From Ardenticatenales bacterium (lineage in GTDB: Bacteria > Chloroflexota > Anaerolineae > Promineifilales > Promineifilaceae): a stretch of DNA of 64,000 nucleotides. The stretch is from contig JACKBM010000004.1 of the NCBI GenBank assembly GCA_020634575.1, forward strand, positions 183,294 to 247,293, given 5' to 3'. The notes under the pieces are model-generated. The model made no database searches and was not told the origin of the DNA. It saw only the letters and a list, made by a program, of their open reading frames with translations. This document shows positions 26,372-34,050 of this stretch, piece by piece. The translations under genes were made by a program, and so were the position numbers. Within the stretch, counting starts at the first letter, position 1, and each line of letters begins with the position of its first letter.

Positions 26372-26980
26372 TCAATGCCAATAAACTGTCGGCAGATCTG
26401 CCGATAATAGCTCACGACCGAGAGCTATCGCACCATCCCGGCCCACTGAAACGTCCAATCGCTCCAGATCATGACCGACCATGGCGAAAAGGGTGACCAG
26501 GAAACCGTCATTGTCGGCCCTGACTGCCGGCGCATGGATCCGTGGGGCGTAAGTCTGCTCCACCTGCTGCTGCCTGGCCCGGTCGACGTCATCCAGGTTG
26601 GGGCGGAAGCCGATATCGGCGGCCGATTCAAGAATACGAAACAGGCCGCTCTCCGGTGGCGCAATCTCCAGGTAAAGCTGGGCCCAGCGCAGCGCCTCAG
26701 CTTCATCGCTGATAGCAATTTCGGCCGCTTCGCTAAACTGAGTCATGGTCTCGGACGATCGAGTCAGCAATGTGCCCGCCTGATCCTTTGCTATGGCCAG
26801 ATGAAGGCTGATCGGCCGGCTCACCCTGTTGTTTTCCAACCGATGAAGTTGATGGGATTTGATGTATGGCGCCTGGACGGGTTCGATCACCATCGAGCCA
26901 TTCCTCACCATGGCAGCAAACATGTCGTCCAGGGGAGAAAGGGCGGCCGCGATCTTTTCACGCTGTTCATCTTTGCTCAT
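26372..26980 (-). CDS. Conserved-looking protein of unknown function
   Basis: 202 residues from MSKDEQREKIAAALSP (an upstream in-frame start overlaps the protease gene). No signal peptide or membrane segment. An N-terminal helical part is followed by PISLHLAIAKDQAGTLLTR and a mixed domain with WAQLYLEIAPPESGLFRILE and FLVTLFAMVGHDLERLDV. I recognise no family. It is placed 15 bases after the protease and 15 before the sulfotransferase, so it is part of one transcript; an inhibitor or chaperone of the protease is one possibility. Confidence 0.6.
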   Translation of the reverse strand: MSKDEQREKIAAALSPLDDMFAAMVRNGSMVIEPVQAPYIKSHQLHRLENNRVSRPISLHLAIAKDQAGTLLTRSSETMTQFSEAAEIAISDEAEALRWAQLYLEIAPPESGLFRILESAADIGFRPNLDDVDRARQQQVEQTYAPRIHAPAVRADNDGFLVTLFAMVGHDLERLDVSVGRDGAIALGRELLSADLPTVYWH

Positions 26981-26994
26981 TTTTCCGTCCCGCG

Positions 26995-28492
26995 CTATTT
27001 TGTCACGACCCCGTTCTGATTGTCCCAATCCTTGCCGTAGAATTCGGGATAGGGTGTGGGCGGCTTGGTAGATGTGACAACTTCGCCATCATAGAATCCT
27101 TTGACGACCCGTTTTTTGCCGGCGGCCCGGCCGATCTTGTTCAAATCTTCTTTGGATGCAGCTGGATCTTTAGCTTTGGCGGCTGCGATGGCATCATTGT
27201 AGGCTTGCCGGTACTCTTGTTCCTGGGGGAACGTCGCTTTGGAGACATCCACCGTTGTCCCTTCCAGCTCCATCTTGGCCTCAATGCTCAGAACCGCCCC
27301 TTCAGCTTCCTCTTCAACGCGGGCCTTGATATATTCGTCACGGGTGACCGTGGTCGCATCAGGATCGAGCCCTTCGTTGTGATATTTGCCATGATTAATT
27401 TCATGGACAAACGTGAGGGCTGATGTCTCTGGATTTTCCGCTGTGTCCAGCACCATCGTATTGGTCTCGGGATCATAGAATGAGCCTACGCCGGCCTTAT
27501 ATGTCACCCCGATCCGATATTTCTTCATCGTAGCCAGGGCATCCTGACCACCGGGAATAGTCTCCAAAATCGCCTGGATCTTCTCAAAACGCTTGGTATC
27601 GTCTTCGGAGACGGGGCCACCTTCACCCAGAAATGCGTCCTTGACGCCTTCAACCATATCGTCAATAGCCTGGCCCAACTTATCCAGGGCAGTTTTGCCG
27701 CCCTCGATCAGATCATCAACCGTCTCGGTGACGTCATCATAAGTCTCCTGAGCCCAATCCGCTATGTCACTGGTTTTTTCGTCCAGCCATTCGCCGAAAT
27801 CTTCGGCCTGCTCTTCCAGCCAATCTGAGGCGCCGGCAGCCGCCTCTTCAATTTCGGCCCATTTCTCTTCGCCCCAATCCTGGAGATCTTTCGGCTCCCT
27901 CTTCCACCCATTCCTGAGCGGCGTCAGCCTTCTCTTCGACCCAGTCAGCGGCGCCCTCAGCCTTCTCACCGGCCCAGTCGGCAGCGTCCTCAACTTTTTC
28001 ACCGGCCCAATCAGCCGCCCCTTCAGCTTTCTCGCCGACCCATTCAGCCCCGTCCTCCAGCGCTTCACCAGCATCCGTAGCCTTTTCTTCAACCCAATCA
28101 GCGGCGCCTTGAGCCTTTTCACCAGCCCAATCAGCCGCCCCTTCGGCGGTTTCTTCAACCCATTCGGTCCCCGATTCGGCCTGGTCGCCTACCCATTCAG
28201 CCGCATCATCAAGCCAGCTCCGTTGCACACTGACCGGAGTCGTGCCGCTGACCTGCGACATAACCCGTTGCAGCTGCTGATTGCCGCCTACTCGATTGAT
28301 ATTGGCGGCGATAGCCTGCCTTTGTATAGAAGATAGGCGCGGGTCACTCAGGCGTTCGACCTGCCTGGCAACATCAAACTGATTGGTTAGCTGGCCGGCC
28401 GTAGCCGAGTTTGTGCGTGGCGGCTGCTGAGACTGCTTGAGTCTGGCCGTTTTGGTGCCTTCGCTTTGCCTGGCAGGTTTGGGCTTGGCCAT
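26995..28492 (-). pseudogene. Zinc metalloprotease with 11-residue (hendecad) repeats, single frameshift
   Basis: From MAKPKPARQSEG (GGGAG seven bases upstream), the first 60 residues are disordered, then SDPRLSSIQRQAIAANIN and QQLQRVMSQVSG, a helical block resembling parts of eCIS-associated proteins. Then comes an array of about fifteen 11-residue repeats of the form (D/E)W(A/V)GEKAEGAA. Around 27885 the frame shifts by one base: the first frame ends in EEGAERSPGLG, the next continues the same repeat (QDWGEEKWAEIE, SDWLEEQAEDFGEWLDEK), proving one gene. The C-terminal domain has FVHEINHGKYHNEG, an HExxH zinc site. It would be about 498 residues. Function unknown; a secreted or injected effector is possible. 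Confidence 0.7.
27760..28150. repeat. Imperfect 33-bp tandem repeats coding the hendecads
   Basis: Within the protease gene, units of about 33 bases with GCCCAATCAGCCGCC-like cores recur roughly every 33 or 66 bases. Such arrays favour slippage and may explain the frameshift near 27885. Confidence 0.65.
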
Positions 28493-28637
28493 TTGGCTCT
28501 CCCACAAGGTGGTGGTGCAACTTGATAAAGTGGAACCCGCGCATAGTATAGATAGGCCATCACAGATCTCTAACAAGGTTAGCGGGGCAACTCTATATGG
28601 GCGCTGTTGGCGTTGTCAACGCGATGGCCACGTGGCC

Positions 28638-29135
28638 TCAATCCATGCCAATCCATTCGTCGGCGCCGTCTTCCAGCATATGATAGCGGCCGTGGGCCCA
28701 GCTGTAGAAACTATTAAAATCGGTCAGCGTTTGCTCCTCGACATGGACGACCACACCGGCCTCGACAGCTCGTCGTATTTCCCGGAGTGACTCAACCAGC
28801 CAGCGCCAGCTTTGCGGATCTTCGTATTCCGCATCAAGCTTCTGCAATTCGTTGGCGGTCATCGTGTATTCCGCTAGCGGAATACTGAGTTTGAGACCAC
28901 TATTCGCAATCGCCAGGGCAAAATTAGCGTCGTTGGCCAGCAGGGTCTCAAAAAACTTAGCTTCGAAGTTCAGCCAGGGCGCTGGCCAACCCTGTTGTTT
29001 GGCCCAACCTTTGAGATCCCCCGCCGCCGACCAATTGGTCCGCAGCGTGTTTGCTTCACGCGCGCTCGCAGTGGCGGCGCGATCGGCCGGCGTGACGGAT
29101 CTGTAAAACGAATCTGGCGGTAATTTGCTGGCCAT
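28638..29135 (-). CDS. Hypothetical protein, 165 residues
   Basis: Starts MASKLPPDSFYRSVTPADRA with GAGGAG nine bases upstream, which supports a real gene. No signal peptide, membrane segment or catalytic motif seen; LKGWAKQQGWPAPWLNFEAKF and FNSFYSWAHGRYHMLEDGAD are its most distinctive parts. I do not recognise the family. Same strand as and 145 bases ahead of the repeat protease, so it could be part of that locus. Confidence 0.6.
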   Translation of the reverse strand: MASKLPPDSFYRSVTPADRAATASAREANTLRTNWSAAGDLKGWAKQQGWPAPWLNFEAKFFETLLANDANFALAIANSGLKLSIPLAEYTMTANELQKLDAEYEDPQSWRWLVESLREIRRAVEAGVVVHVEEQTLTDFNSFYSWAHGRYHMLEDGADEWIGMD

Positions 29136-29558
29136 CGGGTGTTCTCCTCAGTGTACAAGCCATAAGGGCAGTGGATTCGTCCAGGTCCCCTTTATGCCAG
29201 GGAAATGCCTGGCCGGGAGATTAATCGGACTATTTTGCCATAATGATAAGTTCCGCCGCAACGCACAGCTTCCAGATTCAGGCTTTTACCAAAGCAAGCT
29301 TCCAGAATAGAGAGAAGGCAGCTTGCACAACGTTATTGGGACTGAGGTACGGTAACATAGTTCCCATCCCCTATGTGACATCAGACACGTGACGACCAGC
29401 TGGATTTCTGCGACAGTTCAACCTATCTATTTAGGTAAACCACAGCAAGTTTTCAGACTAAGAACTGACCCGACCGCTGTGGTTTCCTTGAAGAATCGGC
29501 AAGGCCATACGCGGTTATTACTCCGAAAACTTCTTGCCGATGACTAAGGATGACTATC
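29136..29558. other. Intergenic region with two stem-loops
   Basis: About 420 bases between divergent genes, without another gene. It holds AAACCACAGC (29437-29446) / GCTGTGGTTT (29476-29485) and, next, ATCGGCAAG (29495-29503) / CTTGCCGAT (29533-29541), the latter ending four bases before the ribosome site of the small membrane gene. These could form a structured 5' leader; no riboswitch class was recognised. Confidence 0.45.
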
Positions 29559-29834
29559 ATGTCTGCAAAGAAAAGTTTGTTTTTTGGTTTTCTCGCCGCT
29601 CTGGCGTTCCATGGTGTCGTGCTCACAATCCTGGCCGTCGCCAGAGGCTTCCAATCTGAATGGGCGCTTGTCCAATTGAGGGGAGTAGCTGAGTATTGGC
29701 ACATCGCCCTCTATACCTACGCGCTGCTTGGTTTAGTGTTGGGCAGAGTGATCTGGGATTCGGTCTATCGCCCAGGCGATGACAGGATCGATGCATCCAA
29801 GAGCTACCTCTTGCAAAAGGTGCCTGCTGCCTGA
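29559..29834 (+). CDS. Small membrane protein of unknown function
   Basis: 91 residues from MSAKKSLFFGFLAALAF; this ATG has AAGG nine bases upstream, whereas the ATG at 29550 is too close. Two membrane helices (residues ~6-27 and ~46-65) with a short polar C-terminal tail. No family recognised. The stem-loop just upstream may control translation. Confidence 0.55.
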   Translation: MSAKKSLFFGFLAALAFHGVVLTILAVARGFQSEWALVQLRGVAEYWHIALYTYALLGLVLGRVIWDSVYRPGDDRIDASKSYLLQKVPAA

Positions 29835-30014
29835 CGCCGTTTGGCCACAATGTGACCGGGGCCATCAGACAAACGACCCGTTGCAAGACGGCCTGGCCCA
29901 GCGATAATTGGCCTGGCTGGCCACATTGGGCCAGTCTGGTCTGCCATGTGCTATTCTTTAGCGGAGCTGGAAGGGGCACCGCCAAAGCAGGCGGACCTGA
30001 TAATGAGGTGAAGG

Positions 30015-30560
30015 ATGGCATTGGCGGCCGACAATCTGATCAGGTTTGCTCCTGTTGCGGCCGGTGACCGATCCTTAATCATCGGTTGGCTCCAGCAGCC
30101 CCATGTGAGCCAATGGCTGCATGGAGCTGGGCTGCAAAACACGTTGGACTCATTGGACCAGTTTCTGGAGGGCGAGGCAGAATTCGACCATTGGCTGGTT
30201 TCGGAGCAGGGCACACCGTTTGCCTACCTGTTAACCTCCACTGTTGACCAGATGGCAGCAGAAGTGGCCGCTGTCCCTTTTGCCGGCGACCGGGCAATAA
30301 CGCTGGATGTTTTTATCGGCGAGCCAGATTACCTGGGAAAAGGTCTCGGCACGGCCCTGATCCAGCAGTTCATCGAGCGGCAATTTCCTGAAATCACGGA
30401 TGTGTTGATCGACCCGGAAGCCACCAATGCCAGGGCAATTCATGTCTACCAGAAGCTAGGATTCCGGATTATCGAGACCTTCATCGCCCCCTGGCATCCG
30501 GTGCCCCATTACCTCATGCATCTTGATTGTCTGGCTGGAAGACACGACCTGACCAGGTAG
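30015..30560 (+). CDS. GNAT N-acetyltransferase, aminoglycoside 6'-acetyltransferase-like
   Basis: 181 residues. The acetyl-CoA loop is GEPDYLGKGLGTALI (R/Q-x2-G-x-G/A pattern), followed by DVLIDPEATNARAIHVYQKLGF, which is typical of AAC(6')-Ib-like enzymes and siderophore acetylases (IucB-type). VSQWLHG near the N terminus also matches that group. It could acetylate an aminoglycoside or a hydroxylamine; resistance cannot be inferred from sequence alone. GAGGTGAAGG precedes the ATG. It converges on the MFS-HEAT gene. Confidence 0.82.
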   Translation: MALAADNLIRFAPVAAGDRSLIIGWLQQPHVSQWLHGAGLQNTLDSLDQFLEGEAEFDHWLVSEQGTPFAYLLTSTVDQMAAEVAAVPFAGDRAITLDVFIGEPDYLGKGLGTALIQQFIERQFPEITDVLIDPEATNARAIHVYQKLGFRIIETFIAPWHPVPHYLMHLDCLAGRHDLTR

Positions 30561-30588
30561 AGGCAGAGGCACCGGCCGGTCCACAAAG

Positions 30589-32856
30589 CTAATGACGGTC
30601 ACTCCCTGCGAGCCTGCTCCGGGTGGTCAGCAGTAGATCAACGACCAAAACAATCACTTCCAGGGCACTATCCACAGGCTTCCCAAGCAAAATAGAACAT
30701 TTTTCCAGAACCAGCCACTCGGCCGGTTTCAGCGTCTCCGGATCAAGTTGCCCAATCAGGGCCACCAGCAATTCAACACCATGATCCAGCGCTTGCCCGG
30801 CAAAGGCGTCTATGCAGCCGGTGAGAGTGGCTAAAAGCCCAGCCTGTTCCGCTATTTCGCTTTTCAACGGCGTCAGGGCCTGCGCTATTGTCGTGCCCAG
30901 GTCCGCCCTGACGCTGCGGAGCAGACGCACGTACTGGCGCTCATCGCCCAGGATCCGGGCAAACGCCAGCCCGATTTCAAACCGCTGCCCCTGCGTTTCG
31001 GCTACATCCCAAAGATTCAGGATGGCCGGCACGGCGGGTTCATACTTCAGATTGCCCAGCGCCGACGCATAGGCAATGTCCACGCCCGGATTGGCAGCCT
31101 GCTGTAACCTTTCCAGCAACAACGGCGCACTCTGGACATCATTCAACGTGCCCAGGGCGCGGGCGCAATGGGCCCGGATCGAATAAAAATCCGCATCCAG
31201 GCCGCGGCGCAGGGTCCCGACGGCGTTGGCGGCTCCCATACGGCTCAGGGCCCAGATGGCCGGCGCCGTCAGCGAAAGCTCATTGCCGATGGCGATTTCC
31301 TGCAAGGCAGCACTGACACGAGGGTCATCCTCCAGACGAGCCATGGCAATAATGGCCTCGAAGCGCACATTAAAGCGGGGGTCCTGTAAAGCATCCAGGA
31401 GCTCTTCAACGGCGAGGCGGCTTCTCGTTATCCCCATCTTCGTCGTTGCCCGGAGGGCCGCTCGCTCATCACGGGCGTAATGGTACCGGGCCACGGAACT
31501 CAGGGCGCTGAAGGGATTGCCATGCACAAACATACTGGCAAACTCGACGACCGAAAAATCGTTGTCGGCACTCACACGGTAGAATAGCCAGACACCCAAG
31601 GTGGTCAGGAGCAGGCTGATCGCAAAAAGGGGCATAAAAGGATTGAGGGTGATACCCGCAAATTCACCGGTGAGTCCGGACATCAGATCAACCAGGCGCC
31701 CCCCCAGGAGCTGGCTGAGACCGCCAAACAGACCCAGGACCGCATAGTAAACGCTCATGTACTCCCCCTTCCTTTCCGGGGGTACAACGCTGACGTACAA
31801 GAGCCGGCCGGCGCCAATGACCCATGAGATGGCCGTCACCCCCTGTAGGGCTGCCAATCCGAGCGCGATGGGCAGGGTGGCCACTGAGCCCCTGGGAATC
31901 AGCAGCCAGCCGCATATCAGGAGCAGACGCAAATATAAACCCGAATGAATAACCGGCTTGCTGCCGTAACGATCTGAGGCCCAACCCCAAAAATAGGTGG
32001 AAGCCAGCCCACCAATCAGGACACCTGTCTGCAGCAGAATCGTCTGGCTCTCGGTCAAACCAGCTTCACGCCTCATAAAAAGCGGAACAAAGGTAGATTC
32101 AGGCGCATTGGCGAAGGTCACCAGGCCAAGTCCCAGCAGATAGTAACGAAAATTGGCGTCGCGCAAGGTACTAAGCGTTTCACCCAGCCGCGAGCCTGCC
32201 TGAGTCAACTGCACCGGGGCCCCGCCGGGCACACGTGTCACCAGGGCAGCCGAAATCAGACCCACGATCACGGCTATCGCAATCAATATCAGGAACCGAT
32301 TAATATCATCCGACCGGCCCACAATGTAGCCGGCAAAAACGACAGCCGCCATACCCGTCAACTGAGAGACAATGTTGTTGGTAGCGGCGTACTTGCCGCG
32401 CACACTGTCCGGCACGTACTCTTGCCGCCAGGGGAAATAGGCGGTGATGGCGATGGAGCGGCTGAGCGCAAACAGGACAAAAATGATGGTGCTGTAGAGC
32501 AGTGTATACCGCCCGCCGAAGCGAATATTAATCCAGGGAACGAAGAGCAGGAACAGGGTGATGAATTTACGGAGCGTGTAATATCTGACGTAGCTGCGCT
32601 TATAACCAAAGCGGGCTACGGCGGGATTGACAAAGATCGCGATCAGCCCAAAGAACGGCAGCAGGGAAAACAAGAAGCCAATTTCGGTGTTGCTGAGACC
32701 GAGCTCGCTGAAGAACAGGACGAACGGAGGACCCCAGTAGGTGAACTGGGAGAAAATCGAGTTCATCGCTTCAGAAGCGATGCTCCAGGGCAACAATCTG
32801 AGCTTCTCGACATTTGTCGGGGTCTCAGGGGTAGCTGCCTGTTCATTCATTGCCAT
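30589..32856 (-). CDS. MFS transporter fused to C-terminal HEAT-like repeats
   Basis: 755 residues. The first ~430 form 12 membrane helices of an MFS carrier (SEAMNSIFSQFTYWG, LFSLLPFFGLIA, TVFAGY-like helices, ASDRYGSKPVIH as motif A between helices 8-9). A cytoplasmic tail from about 450 contains HEAT/Armadillo-like helical pairs: TRSRLAVEELLDALQDPRFN, NVRFEAIIAMARLEDDPRV, SIRAHCARALGTLNDVQSA, DIAYASALGNLKYEPAVPA. Such a tail is unusual in MFS proteins and suggests docking of a regulator or a scaffold. The transported substrate is unknown. The aldo/keto reductase gene lies just upstream on the same strand. Confidence 0.85.
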   Translation of the reverse strand: MAMNEQAATPETPTNVEKLRLLPWSIASEAMNSIFSQFTYWGPPFVLFFSELGLSNTEIGFLFSLLPFFGLIAIFVNPAVARFGYKRSYVRYYTLRKFITLFLLFVPWINIRFGGRYTLLYSTIIFVLFALSRSIAITAYFPWRQEYVPDSVRGKYAATNNIVSQLTGMAAVVFAGYIVGRSDDINRFLILIAIAVIVGLISAALVTRVPGGAPVQLTQAGSRLGETLSTLRDANFRYYLLGLGLVTFANAPESTFVPLFMRREAGLTESQTILLQTGVLIGGLASTYFWGWASDRYGSKPVIHSGLYLRLLLICGWLLIPRGSVATLPIALGLAALQGVTAISWVIGAGRLLYVSVVPPERKGEYMSVYYAVLGLFGGLSQLLGGRLVDLMSGLTGEFAGITLNPFMPLFAISLLLTTLGVWLFYRVSADNDFSVVEFASMFVHGNPFSALSSVARYHYARDERAALRATTKMGITRSRLAVEELLDALQDPRFNVRFEAIIAMARLEDDPRVSAALQEIAIGNELSLTAPAIWALSRMGAANAVGTLRRGLDADFYSIRAHCARALGTLNDVQSAPLLLERLQQAANPGVDIAYASALGNLKYEPAVPAILNLWDVAETQGQRFEIGLAFARILGDERQYVRLLRSVRADLGTTIAQALTPLKSEIAEQAGLLATLTGCIDAFAGQALDHGVELLVALIGQLDPETLKPAEWLVLEKCSILLGKPVDSALEVIVLVVDLLLTTRSRLAGSDRH

Positions 32857-32917
32857 GGTTGCCTAGTATGGACGAGCCGGGCCGGGCAAGCAACGGTTTC
32901 TCCGAATGCCGTCACAC

Positions 32918-33883
32918 TCAGAGAAAAGAGCGTGACACAGTATCCAGCTTCTCCTTAATCACGGCATCGAGCTGCCAGCCAACGGCGCCGATGTTGTCTT
33001 CCAGATGGGCGATCGTATCCCCACCGGTGATGGCGACGGTTACCTCGCTTTGCGCCAGTAGCCAGGCGGTCGCCAGTTGCGCCGGGGTTTTGCCCAGTTG
33101 GGCCGCCAACTCCAGCAATGTCGAAATGACTGTCCCCGTCTGCCCTTGCATCAATTCCTGATATTGCCCGGCCGGCTGGTTGCTCCAGAATGAATTCGGG
33201 GGTGGTGGCTGGCCCGGTGTGTACATGCCGCTAAGGAGCCCAATAGCCAACGGACTATAGGCCATGAAGCCCAGCCCCTGACTGCGCACCATGGGCAACA
33301 TTTCGCGCTCCATCGTCCGATTAAGCAGATTGTATTCGTTTTGGACACACATAAAGGGGATCGCATGTAGCGAGTCGGCGACCCATAGGGCACGGCAAAC
33401 TTGCCACGCGGCATAATTGGCACAGCCAATGTAGCGAACCTTGCCCGACCTGACCAGATCATCCAGGGTGCGGACCGTCTCTTCCAGCGGCGTCGTCGCA
33501 TCAAAATAATGAACGATGTAGACGTCAATCCGGTCCGTTTGTAAGCGCCGCAAGGAACGCTCCACTTCGCGCATAATGTGATACCGCGAGGCGCCATAAT
33601 CATTTGGGCCAGGTCCAATCTGACTGGTCGCTTTGGAGGTGATGACAACATCATCCCGCTTGCCGCGCAACGCTCGCCCCAGAATCTCCTCTGAGAGCCC
33701 CACATTGGCCCGATCGTCCATCAGGCCATACACATTGGCACAATCAATGAGGTTAATGCCGAGATCCAGCGCTCGTTCAACGACCCTCTGGGCCTCTGCC
33801 TCATCATTTTGCCCCCGAAAACCGAGTCCCAGGGCCAGACGGCTCACTCTCAGCCCGGCGTTGCCGAAATTCAGATATTCCAT
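32918..33883 (-). CDS. Aldo/keto reductase
   Basis: 321 residues in the AKR (beta/alpha)8 pattern: FGNAGLRVSRLALG, NLIDCANVYG with the catalytic Asp/Tyr pair, VVITSKATSQ with the catalytic Lys, DVYIVHYFD with His, then VRYIGCANYAAWQ. It would reduce aldehydes or ketones using NADPH. GGAGG precedes the ATG by six bases. It is upstream of and on the same strand as the MFS-HEAT gene (61-base gap), so a shared transcript is likely. Confidence 0.92.
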   Translation of the reverse strand: MEYLNFGNAGLRVSRLALGLGFRGQNDEAEAQRVVERALDLGINLIDCANVYGLMDDRANVGLSEEILGRALRGKRDDVVITSKATSQIGPGPNDYGASRYHIMREVERSLRRLQTDRIDVYIVHYFDATTPLEETVRTLDDLVRSGKVRYIGCANYAAWQVCRALWVADSLHAIPFMCVQNEYNLLNRTMEREMLPMVRSQGLGFMAYSPLAIGLLSGMYTPGQPPPPNSFWSNQPAGQYQELMQGQTGTVISTLLELAAQLGKTPAQLATAWLLAQSEVTVAITGGDTIAHLEDNIGAVGWQLDAVIKEKLDTVSRSFL

Positions 33884-33937
33884 TCTTAACCTCCGCCGGA
33901 GGGCGCTATTACCGGTTTTGCGGCGTTTGGCCTCCAG

Positions 33938-34012
33938 CTAATTGGTGCGCATATCGCCACGCTTGTAAGCAGCGGCGGTCTCGGCGCGATATGCGCGGCG
34001 TTTACGAGCCAT
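33938..34012 (-). CDS. Short basic ORF, 24 residues
   Basis: MARKRRAYRAETAAAYKRGD followed by four residues (MRTN) and stop. AGGGGAG lies seven bases before the ATG, better than chance. It sits between the LuxR-ATPase stop and the aldo/keto reductase start on the same strand. It is rich in Arg and Lys, like a nucleic-acid-binding peptide, but I recognise no family; it may be spurious. Confidence 0.3.
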   Translation of the reverse strand: MARKRRAYRAETAAAYKRGDMRTN

Positions 34013-34050
34013 CAGGTGCTCCCCTGACTGTATGCATCTGCTTCGCTCGC

